Positions 14,960 to 23,411 of a stretch of DNA of 39,838 bases are shown here, in pieces. The position numbers were made by a program, and so were the translations under genes. Each line of letters starts with the position of its first letter. The stretch's first letter is position 1. Source of the DNA: Acidobacteria bacterium RIFCSPLOWO2_12_FULL_54_10. GTDB lineage: Bacteria > Acidobacteriota > Terriglobia > 2-12-FULL-54-10. The notes under the pieces are model-generated. The model made no database searches, had not been told where the DNA came from, and saw only the letters and a list, made by a program, of their open reading frames with translations. The stretch covers positions 1-39,838 of the forward strand of contig MEKX01000139.1 in NCBI GenBank assembly GCA_001767075.1. The letters are read 5' to 3'.

Positions 14960-17476
14960 ATGAACAAACATTTGGAAAAAGCCGAACGCTATTTGCAAAA
15001 GGGCAAACTGGAGAATGCCCTGGAAGAGCTATTGCTGGCTCGTAAAGATGAGCCCAAAAATGAATCTGTGGTGCAAAGCATTGCCGACATTTACCAGCGC
15101 TTAAATAAGCTGGAGGAGTGCCGCCAGTGTTACGGCTTTCTCTTCGACATCGTGTCTGAAAAGGGGGAGGCCTCCCGTGCTGCTGACTATATTCGCAAAA
15201 TGCAGCGTTTGGGTGCCGTAGAACCTCGTCGCTTGCTCCGCTGTGCTCAGTTGACGGAATCAATCAGTCCTTCCGATGCGGAAGAGTTTTACCGTCAGGT
15301 CTTGCAAACGCCTGGCTCGCAGGACCCCCAAACGGCATTGCAGTGCTATGTGGCGTTAGCCCGTTTCCAGCCGAACTCCCTGGAGAATCATCTGCGTTCA
15401 GCCTCTTTAGCTCTGAAGCTGGGTAAGAAGGCTATTGCTATCGCCTCCTATCAGAGAATCGGAGAGTTGCGTGCTGAGGTGGGCCGTTTTGACGAGGCCG
15501 TGGAAGCCATGGAAGAGGCTCTTCGTTTGTCCAGTAACGAGTTTGTTTATCGCATTTCCCTGGCGGCCATCTGCGCTAAAGCCGGGCGTTCTAGCCGCGT
15601 AATTGAATTACTGTCGGATGTCACCATTGAATCCAATAACTTGGACGCTTTGCGCCTATTGGCGGACGCTAATTTTAAGGAAAAAAACCTCTCTAAAGCC
15701 GAGCCGATTTACTGGAAGCTCCTCGATACGTCTCCCAATGCTATTAAGCCCATCATCGAAATGGCTATTTATTGTCTGCAGCAAAATCGCACCCCTGAAG
15801 CGATTTCTCTCTTGCGCAAGATTGAGGAGTATTTCGCCAAATCTGGGCGTGAAGGCGATCTGCGTTCCGTTGCGGAAAAAATCAGCACCATTGAATTTAA
15901 TTCGATTCCTGTCTTGGAGCACCTCACTAGACTGTTTGACCGTTTTCAGATGGATACTCCTTTGGGTGAGGCGCTGCACCGGCTGTTCCCGCTTTATTTT
16001 GAATCCAACCAATTCGATCGTGCGGTCGAACTCCTGGAGCGTCTGATCCAGCTTGACCAGTATGATCCTGGTACTTCCAGAAAACTCGATCAATTAAATG
16101 GGAAAATCGATCCAGGGCAGTGGAAGGACTTGGCCAGTCGCATGGGGAGAACTGCAACGACCAGCGACATGTTAACAGCGGATTCGGCTGCTTCCGATGA
16201 TCCAGGAAAAGAACCTACGACTTCGATCAAGCCCAATGAGTCAGGAAGCCTTACCGATCTGATGCTGCAAGCCGAGATTTTTCTGCAATACAACCTGGCG
16301 GATAAGGCCAAGGAACGTCTGGAGCGGATCGCGAAACTTTTCCCAGGCGAGGAAGAAGCGAATCCATCTCTCCGTGAATTGTACGAAAAGGCCGGTATTC
16401 GCCCGCTCTCAACATCTCCGGCTGCCAGCTCTACGGCACAAGCTTCCTCAGGCCATCAGGGTGACATTCGCGCTTTTCTTACCCGCGTCTCGGATATCAG
16501 CCGTAATCTCTCCAGACAGGGCAATGTTAAAAATGTTCTCTCGACAGCCGTCAACGAAATCGGCAAGCACTGGCTGGCCAGTCGTTGCGTGATCGGCCTG
16601 GGTGCGCCGGGCCGTTCGCCGAGCATGGTTCTGGAATTTATTTCATCCGAGATACCACCTTCGGACCCGGCTCAGATGGGCAAGCTGGTGATGGGATTGC
16701 AGCAAATATTATCGACGCATGGCTCTACTTTGGTTGCCGACAATCTCAAGAGCATCCCCAAGCTGGCGCCGCTTGCGGGTACTTTATCAGCCTTGCAAGT
16801 GAAATCTTTGGTTGCGCTGCCGCTGCGCGACTCCGATCAGCAAATCGGCATTCTCATTTTGGAGCAATGCGAGGATCGCATCTGGAAGAGCGGCGAGTTG
16901 GCTGGCTTGGAGGCTCTTTCCGAGCAGATTGTTCTCTCGGTTTCCAATGTCCGCTTGCGCAATCTGATGAAGGCTCTGGCCGTCACCGACGAGGAATCCG
17001 GCATGCTGCACCGGGATTCTTACATTCCTTGCCTGCTCGCTGAAGCGGAAAGGATGCAGTCACAAAAAAATAGCTTGACCTGTGTCATTATTGATTTTTC
17101 GCCTCAGGCTAATACTTCTTCTGCTCCGCTCCCGGATAGCTATGTCAAAGAAATCACCAGTTCAGTAGTAACCCATCTCCGCCAGAACGATATTGCCATC
17201 AAGTACGGCCCCTTTTCTCTAGCCATGCTCCTGCCGGGAACTTTGACCAAGGATGCTTCTGCTGTTGTTGATAAACTCCGGAAGCTGACGGCATCTCGCG
17301 TTAAACCTCTGCCTGCCATTTCTGCCGCCGTGGCCGAGGCCGTAAAATCTGAAAAAATGGAAGCAGCAGACGTGGTCACGGAGTTGATCAATCGCCTGGA
17401 ATTCGGACTGGAATTAGCGCGTCGGGACGGCAAAAATCAAACGTCCGTTCTGAATCCCCCGCACACTTCTTCCTAA
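14960..17476 (+). CDS. TPR - GAF - degenerate GGDEF protein
   Basis: From the ATG at 14960 (MNKHLEKAERYLQKGKLENA) this is an 838-residue cytoplasmic protein. About 1-480 are TPR helices. A low-complexity linker follows at about 480-510. A GAF domain lies at about 520-680 (IRAFLTRVSDISRNLSRQGNVK ... SLVALPLRDSDQQIGILILEQ). The last 160 residues resemble a GGDEF domain in layout (TDEESGMLHRDSYIPCLLAEAER), but the signature loop reads IKYGPFSLAMLLPGT instead of RYGGDEFAVLLP. It cannot be a classical diguanylate cyclase. A sensor or scaffold role is inferred. The 37 extra codons in the ORF track lack a good start. Confidence 0.82.
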   Translation: MNKHLEKAERYLQKGKLENALEELLLARKDEPKNESVVQSIADIYQRLNKLEECRQCYGFLFDIVSEKGEASRAADYIRKMQRLGAVEPRRLLRCAQLTESISPSDAEEFYRQVLQTPGSQDPQTALQCYVALARFQPNSLENHLRSASLALKLGKKAIAIASYQRIGELRAEVGRFDEAVEAMEEALRLSSNEFVYRISLAAICAKAGRSSRVIELLSDVTIESNNLDALRLLADANFKEKNLSKAEPIYWKLLDTSPNAIKPIIEMAIYCLQQNRTPEAISLLRKIEEYFAKSGREGDLRSVAEKISTIEFNSIPVLEHLTRLFDRFQMDTPLGEALHRLFPLYFESNQFDRAVELLERLIQLDQYDPGTSRKLDQLNGKIDPGQWKDLASRMGRTATTSDMLTADSAASDDPGKEPTTSIKPNESGSLTDLMLQAEIFLQYNLADKAKERLERIAKLFPGEEEANPSLRELYEKAGIRPLSTSPAASSTAQASSGHQGDIRAFLTRVSDISRNLSRQGNVKNVLSTAVNEIGKHWLASRCVIGLGAPGRSPSMVLEFISSEIPPSDPAQMGKLVMGLQQILSTHGSTLVADNLKSIPKLAPLAGTLSALQVKSLVALPLRDSDQQIGILILEQCEDRIWKSGELAGLEALSEQIVLSVSNVRLRNLMKALAVTDEESGMLHRDSYIPCLLAEAERMQSQKNSLTCVIIDFSPQANTSSAPLPDSYVKEITSSVVTHLRQNDIAIKYGPFSLAMLLPGTLTKDASAVVDKLRKLTASRVKPLPAISAAVAEAVKSEKMEAADVVTELINRLEFGLELARRDGKNQTSVLNPPHTSS

Positions 17477-17511
17477 CAGATTTTCCGAGGGCGTTCAGAA
17501 GGCGAGTCAAT

Positions 17512-18405
17512 ATGGAAATTCATCAAGTGGGGATTATCGGCTGCGGGCAGATGGGTTCTGGCATTGCCCAGGTCGTAGCTTTTCATGGCTATCAAGCTAT
17601 TGTCATCGAAGCAACGGAAGACCTCTGCCAGCGCGGGATTCGCGGCATCCACCAACGATTGGATAAACTGGAGCAGAAAGGCTCCATTTCCGGTGATCAA
17701 AACGCAGCCATCAAAAACCGCCTGCGAGCTTCCACGGATTTATCCCAGCTCTCGGCCTGTGACTTGGTGATCGATGCCATCATCGAAAACCGCGAGGCTA
17801 AACTCCATTTGTGGAAGTCGCTCGATCCCATCCTGAAGCGCGACGCCATACTGGCCAGCAATACTTCTTCTCTTTCCATTACGGAAATGATGATGGCTAC
17901 CAGCCGTCCCGCCCGCTTCCTGGGCTTGCATTTTTTCAATCCGGTCCCCGTGATGACTCTAGTGGAAATCGTCCGCACCATCGCGACTTCCCCGGAGGTC
18001 ATTCAAACCGCCGCGGACTTTGTCGGCCGTCTCGGTAAAACTCCGGTTTTCACTTCCGACCGCGCCGGTTTTATCGTCAACCGTATTCTCATCCCCTATT
18101 TGCTGGACTCGATCCGCATATTGGAAAATGGCACTGGAACCATTTCGGACATTGATCGCGCCATGAAATTAGGATGCAGCCACCCGATGGGTCCATTTGC
18201 ACTTGCCGATTTTATCGGTTTGGATACTACGGCGGCGATTGCCGAAATCCTGTTCGAAGAATTTCGCGAACCGCGCTTCGCTCCCCCGGGACTATTGAAG
18301 CGCCTCGTGACGGCTGGCCGCCTCGGTCGCAAATCCGGCAAGGGCTTTTACGATTACTCCGATCCTGCTTCACCAAAACCTATGGACGAGTCAGGGCGCA
18401 TCTAA
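17512..18405 (+). CDS. 3-hydroxybutyryl-CoA / 3-hydroxyacyl-CoA dehydrogenase
   Basis: This 297-residue NAD-dependent dehydrogenase oxidises L-3-hydroxyacyl-CoA. The Rossmann motif GIIGCGQMGSGIAQV is at the N-terminus. SNTSSLSITEM and FLGLHFFNPVPVMTLVEIV carry the catalytic Ser/His region, and DRAGFIVNRILIPYL begins the C-terminal dimer domain. KSGKGFYDYS closes the protein. The next gene encodes an enoyl-CoA hydratase, so the pair can perform two steps of fatty-acid beta-oxidation or, in reverse, of butyryl-CoA formation. Direction of use cannot be told. Length and motifs fit Hbd/PaaH; no thiolase or acyl-CoA dehydrogenase lies here. Confidence 0.93.
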   Translation: MEIHQVGIIGCGQMGSGIAQVVAFHGYQAIVIEATEDLCQRGIRGIHQRLDKLEQKGSISGDQNAAIKNRLRASTDLSQLSACDLVIDAIIENREAKLHLWKSLDPILKRDAILASNTSSLSITEMMMATSRPARFLGLHFFNPVPVMTLVEIVRTIATSPEVIQTAADFVGRLGKTPVFTSDRAGFIVNRILIPYLLDSIRILENGTGTISDIDRAMKLGCSHPMGPFALADFIGLDTTAAIAEILFEEFREPRFAPPGLLKRLVTAGRLGRKSGKGFYDYSDPASPKPMDESGRI

Positions 18406-18476
18406 TCACAAACCATCTCTCCTTATGACAACTTTCTCTGTGCAAATCACGAATCGTTGCGAAAAGGTTGACTGAA

Positions 18477-19259
18477 ATGCCCTACGAAAATCTGCTTCTT
18501 GAAACGACGGAATCCATAGCCCTCGTCACATTTCAGCGGCCCAAAGTCCTGAACGCCCTAAATAATAAAACTCTTGCGGAGTTGGAGGATTGCCTGGAAA
18601 AACTCCGCCAGGATGACAGCGTCCGGGTTGTGATTTTCACCGGAGCTGGCGACCGCGCCTTCGTGGCCGGTGCGGATATCGGCGAGTTTGCTTCTCATTC
18701 GCAAAGCCAGGCGCGGGACTTTTCAATGTGCGGGCAAGCAGTTTTTAATAGCATCGAAACCTTGGGCAAGCCTACCATTGCGGCCATTAACGGATACGCG
18801 CTGGGCGGTGGCTGTGAGATGGCCCTAGCCTGCTCCATGCGCATAGCGACCCCTTCGTCTCGCCTGGGCCTGCCGGAGGTTAAACTCGGAATTATTCCAG
18901 GCTACGGCGGCACGCAGCGTTTGCCCCGCCTGGTAGGCAAGGGTGTGGCTCTCGAAATGATCCTCACGGGCGAGCCGGTCACGGCGGAGGAGGCGCTCCG
19001 CGTCGGCCTTGTCAATCGCATCGTTCCAGCCGATGATCTGATCCCGGTCGCCAAGGCACTGGCGAAGAAAATCATTGTCAACGCGCCCATTGCTGTTCAT
19101 TATTGCTTGGAGGCCGTGCATCAGGGCTTGGATGAGACGCTGGATCAAGGATTACTGTTGGAAAGCACTTTGTTTGGCATGACCTTCGCCACGGAAGACA
19201 TGCGGGAAGGCGTCAAAGCATTCATCGAGAAACGCCCCGCGCGCTTTACCGGACGCTGA
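18477..19259 (+). CDS. Enoyl-CoA hydratase (crotonase family)
   Basis: This 260-residue crotonase-fold enzyme probably hydrates trans-2-enoyl-CoA. Visible motifs are AFVAGADIGEF (oxyanion hole), INGYALGGGCEMALACSMRIA and GLPEVKLGIIPGYGGTQRLPRLVG, which contains the two catalytic Glu positions (one in GGGCEMA, one in LPEVKLG). The ATG at 18477 with GAAAAGG upstream is preferred over a TTG at 18468. It follows the hydroxyacyl-CoA dehydrogenase gene after 71 bases, and both are likely read together. The ending KAFIEKRPARFTGR is typical of short-chain enoyl-CoA hydratases. Confidence 0.94.
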   Translation: MPYENLLLETTESIALVTFQRPKVLNALNNKTLAELEDCLEKLRQDDSVRVVIFTGAGDRAFVAGADIGEFASHSQSQARDFSMCGQAVFNSIETLGKPTIAAINGYALGGGCEMALACSMRIATPSSRLGLPEVKLGIIPGYGGTQRLPRLVGKGVALEMILTGEPVTAEEALRVGLVNRIVPADDLIPVAKALAKKIIVNAPIAVHYCLEAVHQGLDETLDQGLLLESTLFGMTFATEDMREGVKAFIEKRPARFTGR

Positions 19260-19283
19260 CATCGCATCGGTTATAGGAGTCGA

Positions 19284-19805
19284 ATGAGCACGTCAGAATG
19301 GAAGAATTCCAAGTTCCGCGAGATTTCGGGAACCTTCAATGCCTCAGGCCTTCGCTTTGCCATCGTCGTCAGCCGTTTCAATGAGTTTGTCACCAGCCGT
19401 CTTCTGAACGGCGCCGTGGATGCCCTCACTCGTTCCGGTGCCGCCAGCGACGACATCACCGTGGTGCGCGTCCCGGGAAGTTTTGAAATTCCCGTCACTG
19501 CCAAGCACCTCGCTGCTTCGGGCCGCTTTCACGCCGTAATCTGTTTGGGCGCGATCCTGCGCGGCGAGACGCCTCATTTTGAATACATCAGCGCCGAGGC
19601 TTGTCGCGGAGTCGCTGCGGCATCTCTTGAGTCCGGTGTCCCCATGTCTTTTGGCATTCTGACCGTGGATACCTTGGATCAAGCCATTGACCGTGCGGGC
19701 CTCAAATCGGGAAACAAAGGTTTCGAGGCCGCCATGTCGGCCATCGAAATGGCTAATCTCTTCCAGGCGATTCGCAAGCCTTCCACGCCATCCAAACGGA
19801 AGTAG
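19284..19805 (+). CDS. ribH: 6,7-dimethyl-8-ribityllumazine synthase
   Basis: This enzyme makes the direct precursor of riboflavin from the ribityl-uracil and the 4-carbon phosphate. The 173-residue protein has the substrate pocket segments [34 protein letters not shown] and [16 protein letters not shown], the last with the catalytic His. [16 protein letters not shown] precedes the C-terminal helices, and a short N-terminal extension (about 15 residues) is present. AGGAG precedes the ATG. nusB follows after 62 bases, the very common ribH-nusB order. No other riboflavin gene lies in the window. Confidence 0.96.
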   Translation: MSTSEWKNSKFREISGTFNASGLRFAIVVSRFNEFVTSRLLNGAVDALTRSGAASDDITVVRVPGSFEIPVTAKHLAASGRFHAVICLGAILRGETPHFEYISAEACRGVAAASLESGVPMSFGILTVDTLDQAIDRAGLKSGNKGFEAAMSAIEMANLFQAIRKPSTPSKRK

Positions 19806-19867
19806 CCAACAAGATGAATCCTGCGCAATTCTAGGTTTCTACCCCCGGCCCTGCTACTCTAATCTTC

Positions 19868-20293
19868 ATGCCTTCCCGCCGCAAATCCCGTGAGTGCGCC
19901 TTGCAGATGCTGTTCCAATGGGATATGGCGCACGATTCCGTCGAGAAAGTGGAAAAGCATTACTGGTCCAACACTCGCCCCGATTCAGACGATCTGTTGA
20001 TCGCATTCGCGAACAAACTCTTTGCAGGTGCTGTCGATCACATCGAGGAAATCGACGTTCTGATTCGCAACTGCACCGACCACTGGCGTCTGGAGCGCTT
20101 GGCTGCTGTCGACCGCAACATTATGCGCCTGGGCATTTTCGAAATGTTGTATCAGCCGGACACGCCTCCTGCCGTAGTCATTAATGAAGCCCTGGAAGTG
20201 GCCCGCAAGTTCAGTTCTGTGGAGTCTGTGCAATTCCTCAATGGCGTTCTCGACTACGTCCGCAAGGAAATCGCCAAGCAGCATTCCAGATAA
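19868..20293 (+). CDS. nusB: Transcription antitermination factor NusB
   Basis: This 141-residue all-helical RNA-binding factor, together with NusE (S10), binds boxA of rRNA leader transcripts and prevents premature termination. The typical start is SRRKSRECALQMLFQWDM. The C-terminal conserved segments are RLAAVDRNIMRLGIFEML, PAVVINEALEVARKFS and FLNGVLDYVRKEI. Length is normal. It sits directly behind ribH and probably shares its transcript. Confidence 0.96.
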   Translation: MPSRRKSRECALQMLFQWDMAHDSVEKVEKHYWSNTRPDSDDLLIAFANKLFAGAVDHIEEIDVLIRNCTDHWRLERLAAVDRNIMRLGIFEMLYQPDTPPAVVINEALEVARKFSSVESVQFLNGVLDYVRKEIAKQHSR

Positions 20294-20396
20294 ATTCCCT
20301 GCCCCCTCTTCTGCACAACTTTTGTTGAATTAAGTGGTAAAATATAAATGGAAGCTTGAGTTCTTCCCCGATGGTGGGCGGGTGAGAGGAGGCAAT

Positions 20397-20873
20397 ATGT
20401 ATCTTCTAACTCGAATCAAACAATATCTGGATCAATCGGGCGTTCCCTACGAACATCATGTTCATCGGACGGCATTCACAGCGCAAGAAATTGCCGCCGA
20501 AGAACACGTCCCTGGTAAATTGGTAGCCAAAACCGTAGTTCTCAAGGTGGACGGCAAATCCGTTATGGCGGTGCTTCCAGCCTCTGAGAAAGTCGATTTG
20601 GCTGCATTCCAGGCGCAGTTAAACAGCAAAGATATTCGCCTGGCTACGGAATTCGAATTTGCAGGCATATTCCCCGATTGCGAAGTGGGCGCCATGCCAC
20701 CCTTCGGCAATCTCTATAATCTGCCGGTTTACGTTGATGACACGCTAACGAAGGACCCTGAGATTGTCTTTAACGCCGGCACGCATCAGGACACCATCCG
20801 CATCAAGTACAGCGATTTTGCACGGTTGGTGCAGCCTCAGATTTTTTCATTTTCTTTAGTTCTTGCTGCCTGA
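20397..20873 (+). CDS. YbaK/ProX-type aminoacyl-tRNA deacylase
   Basis: From the ATG at 20397, directly behind the strong GAGGAGG, this is 158 residues. YbaK-fold features are seen: YEHHVHRTAFTAQEIA at the N-terminus, LVAKTVVLKVDGKSVMAVLPASEKVDL with the conserved Lys, and GAMPPFGNLYNLPVYVD, where GxxPPFG is the family signature. FNAGTHQDTIRIKYSDF follows. These stand-alone proteins hydrolyse mischarged tRNAs such as Cys-tRNA(Pro) or Ala-tRNA(Pro). The exact substrate is not readable. The longer ORF start in the track is not supported by a ribosome binding site. A terminator follows at 20892. Confidence 0.9.
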   Translation: MYLLTRIKQYLDQSGVPYEHHVHRTAFTAQEIAAEEHVPGKLVAKTVVLKVDGKSVMAVLPASEKVDLAAFQAQLNSKDIRLATEFEFAGIFPDCEVGAMPPFGNLYNLPVYVDDTLTKDPEIVFNAGTHQDTIRIKYSDFARLVQPQIFSFSLVLAA

Positions 20874-20891
20874 GCTTTTCGTCTGGTATAG

Positions 20892-20930
20892 CTCCTGGTC
20901 TTCCTCGCGAAGGCCAGGAGTTCCTTTTTT
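20892..20930 (+). terminator. Intrinsic terminator behind the YbaK-like gene
   Basis: CTCCTGG-T-CTTC-CTCGC-GAAG-G-CCAGGAG forms an eleven-pair stem with one internal mismatch, followed by TTCCTTTTTT. It ends the plus-strand transcript just before the convergent HAD gene. Confidence 0.85.
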
Positions 20931-20951
20931 CCCTGGTTCAGTTTGCAACTA

Positions 20952-21641
20952 TCAGATGCGTTCCACCAGCGCTGGAACTTCGTGGATGGAATTCGCCTTG
21001 AACAACCGGGGGTGGTGTTCTACGTCTTCGTGTTCCAGGTCCCACGTATGCGGATGCGGAATGTAGATGGCCCACAGCCCGGCGGCTAGCGATGGTGTTA
21101 CGTCGGATCGCGGGCTGTTCCCAATCATCACGGTTCTATTAGGCCGCAGCCCGCGAGTCTTGATCAGGCCATGATAAGCGGCGGTATCTTTCTCCCTGAC
21201 GATCTCCACCCAGTCGAAGTATTCCTGCAAGCCGGACCGCATCACCTTGCTCGTTTGTTCCCCATGCTCGCCTTTGGTGAAAACCATCAGCCGGTGCTTT
21301 TGCCGCAGCTCTGCAAGTATCGCTGACACGCCGGGCAGCAACTGCATCGGATGGCTCCTCAGCCGGGTCCCGATTTCTTCAATATTGCTCAAGGTTCCTG
21401 CCCCGTCCGCTCCGGCATAAAATCGCCGGAAAGTTTCTTTGAGCGCCTTCAGAAAATTGCCGGTCCCGTAGCCTCCTTGCGGAATCAGTTCCCTCTCCAC
21501 TTGCGTCAGCACCCGCAGAATTTCTTCGCGATCTGCGGCAATATCCGCAATGACCTCCAGAAATTCCTCAATCGCTCGCAGGAAATAGACGTTGTTTTCC
21601 CACAACGTATCGTCGGCATCGAAGATAAGGCATTTATGCAT
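20952..21641 (-). CDS. HAD-superfamily hydrolase
   Basis: This 229-residue protein has the HAD phosphatase motifs. Motif I is LIFDADDTLW (nucleophile Asp and general acid Asp), motif II is LMVFTKG, a conserved Lys lies before GLIKTRGL, and motif IV is VMIGNSPRSDVTPSLAAG. The helical cap lies between motifs I and II (about residues 17-105). This layout fits small-molecule phosphatases of the subfamily I type. The substrate is unknown. It is transcribed against its neighbours and stands alone. Confidence 0.88.
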   Translation of the reverse strand: MHKCLIFDADDTLWENNVYFLRAIEEFLEVIADIAADREEILRVLTQVERELIPQGGYGTGNFLKALKETFRRFYAGADGAGTLSNIEEIGTRLRSHPMQLLPGVSAILAELRQKHRLMVFTKGEHGEQTSKVMRSGLQEYFDWVEIVREKDTAAYHGLIKTRGLRPNRTVMIGNSPRSDVTPSLAAGLWAIYIPHPHTWDLEHEDVEHHPRLFKANSIHEVPALVERI

Positions 21642-21699
21642 CGCAGTTAGTCGGCATATTCTCCATGCAGCAGCGTATGTAGCATATTATACTCTGTCC

Positions 21700-21889
21700 G
21701 AATTCCGGCTTTTGGCTATGACCCTAAGGTCCTATCGAAAATGTAACCTTTGGTCTATTTCCACAAAATCGCTCCCAGCTTACCGTGTAGTTGTAAGTGA
21801 GGCAGAGCGAGATCGAGGAACGCCGGGGGGACGAACTTCCATCTTGCTCTTCCAGAAGGCTGGTGAATTTCACCAGCCTTTTCTTTTTT
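21700..21889 (+). ncRNA. Candidate small RNA or trmFO leader with intrinsic terminator
   Basis: No plus-strand ORF lies before the strong terminator at 21856-21889. Upstream of it are a hairpin at 21778-21798 (GCTTAC/GTAAGT) and a longer stem pairing GAGCGAGAT (21805-21813) with ATCTTGCTC (21841-21849), extended outward with one mismatch to 21801 and 21853. Both stems contain G-U pairs that would be mismatches on the other strand. A TATACT box at 21688-21693 would start an RNA near 21700, but no -35 is recognisable. The 5' end is therefore uncertain. It may be an independent RNA or an attenuating leader of trmFO. Confidence 0.5.
21856..21889 (+). terminator. Strong intrinsic terminator 57 bases before trmFO
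   Basis: AAGGCTGGTG-AATTT-CACCAGCCTT is a perfect ten-pair stem followed by TTCTTTTTT. There is no U-run in the minus direction, so it acts on plus-strand transcripts. Confidence 0.88.
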
Positions 21890-21945
21890 GATCAAACCTT
21901 TTCCATTTGTTGAACAACCTCGAACAGTGTCATTCTGAAACCCGA

Positions 21946-23316
21946 ATGCGGCAATCACTCACCATTATCGGCGGAGGCTTGGCGGGATCGGAAGCCGCCT
22001 GGCAGGCTGCGCGCCGTGGTATTTCGGTGGATTTATACGAAATGCGGCCCATTATTCCCACTCCGGTTCACCGCACCGGAATGCTGGCTGAGTTGGTCTG
22101 CAGCAACTCCCTCAAAAGCGACCGTGAGCACAGCGCCTCCTGGCTTCTCAAGGAGGAATTGCGCCGCGCCGGTTCGCTCCTTTTGCAGATCGCCCGCGAA
22201 TCTGCCGTCCCCGCTGGCCAAGCCTTGGCCGTTGACCGCGACCGTTTTTCTTCCGCTGTCACTCAAGCCATCGAGTCGGAACCGCTCATTCGCATCCACC
22301 GAGCCGAGTTGTGCGAGATTCCCGCCGCCGGGCCGGTCATCATCGCTTCCGGCCCGCTCACCAGCGACGCTCTCGCCGCTCACATCCAGAATCTCACCGG
22401 TTGCGACCGACTGTTCTTTTACGACTCCATCAGCCCTATCGTCGATGCCTCCACCATCGACTTCACAAAGGTCTTTGCCGCATCTCGCTATGATTTCACC
22501 CTCACGCCTGATCAGCCCGCAGGCTCCAGCCATGCAGACGGTGATTACCTGAACTGTCCAATGAACCAAGAGCAATACCAGCGCTTCTACGATGCCCTGT
22601 TAGCTGCTGAAGAAGTCACCCGGCATGATTTCGAGCAAGCGAAATACTTTGAAGCCTGCCTGCCTATCGAGGAACTGGCGCGCCGTGGCCGCGACACCTT
22701 GCGCTTTGGTCCCATGAAGCCCGTCGGCCTTGTCGATCCACGCACCGGCAGGCGGCCATATGCCGTGGTGCAATTGCGCAAGGAGGATCTTCGCTCCGGA
22801 AGTTACAATCTCGTCGGCTTTCAGAATCACATGAAGTTTGGCGAGCAAAAACGGGTTCTGCAAATGATTCCCGGCCTGGAAAACGCGGAGTTCCTGCGCT
22901 ACGGGCAGATTCACCGCAACACGTACATCAACGCCCCCGCTTTGCTATCGCCCACTCTCCAGTTGCGCGACAATCCTCAAATCTTCTTTGCCGGCCAAAT
23001 TTGCGGCGTCGAAGGTTACGTCGAATCCATCGCCACCGGCCTCCTCGCTGGTATTTGCGCCTCTCTCGTTTGCACTGGTCAGTCACCCATTCCCCCGCCC
23101 CGCGCCTCCGCCATCGGCTCGCTCTGCCATTACGTTTCTTGCTCCAACCCAAAAAATTACCAGCCCGCCAACATCGCTTTCGATCTATTGCCTCCCCTCG
23201 ATGAGCCTCCCGGCTCGCGCAAACTCCCTCGCCCGGAGCGTCGCGCACGTCAATGCAGCGACTGCTTATCATCCTGGGATCAATGGCTTATGGAGATAAA
23301 TGGCAGCTTTACTTAA
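21946..23316 (+). CDS. trmFO: Folate-dependent tRNA (uracil-54-C5)-methyltransferase TrmFO
   Basis: This enzyme makes ribothymidine at position 54 of tRNA from methylenetetrahydrofolate and FADH2. The 456-residue protein has the FAD motif IIGGGLAGSEAAWQAARRG, then YEMRPIIPTPVH and LVCSNSLKSD, typical of the TrmFO/GidA-small family. YLNCPMNQEQYQRFYDALL, GPMKPVGLVDPRTGRRPYAVVQLR and FAGQICGVEGYVESIATGLLAG follow. I chose the ATG at 21946; the ORF extends to a TTG at 21907 without support. xerC follows after 95 bases, an arrangement shared with Firmicutes. Confidence 0.95.
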   Translation: MRQSLTIIGGGLAGSEAAWQAARRGISVDLYEMRPIIPTPVHRTGMLAELVCSNSLKSDREHSASWLLKEELRRAGSLLLQIARESAVPAGQALAVDRDRFSSAVTQAIESEPLIRIHRAELCEIPAAGPVIIASGPLTSDALAAHIQNLTGCDRLFFYDSISPIVDASTIDFTKVFAASRYDFTLTPDQPAGSSHADGDYLNCPMNQEQYQRFYDALLAAEEVTRHDFEQAKYFEACLPIEELARRGRDTLRFGPMKPVGLVDPRTGRRPYAVVQLRKEDLRSGSYNLVGFQNHMKFGEQKRVLQMIPGLENAEFLRYGQIHRNTYINAPALLSPTLQLRDNPQIFFAGQICGVEGYVESIATGLLAGICASLVCTGQSPIPPPRASAIGSLCHYVSCSNPKNYQPANIAFDLLPPLDEPPGSRKLPRPERRARQCSDCLSSWDQWLMEINGSFT

Positions 23317-23411
23317 AGTGTCGTTGGCGATCTTTGTAATCTTTCTATCACCCTGCCAACCCGCTTTGCTTGCGCTTCATTCGCTGCAATTTCCTCCATA
23401 ATGAAATTGCC

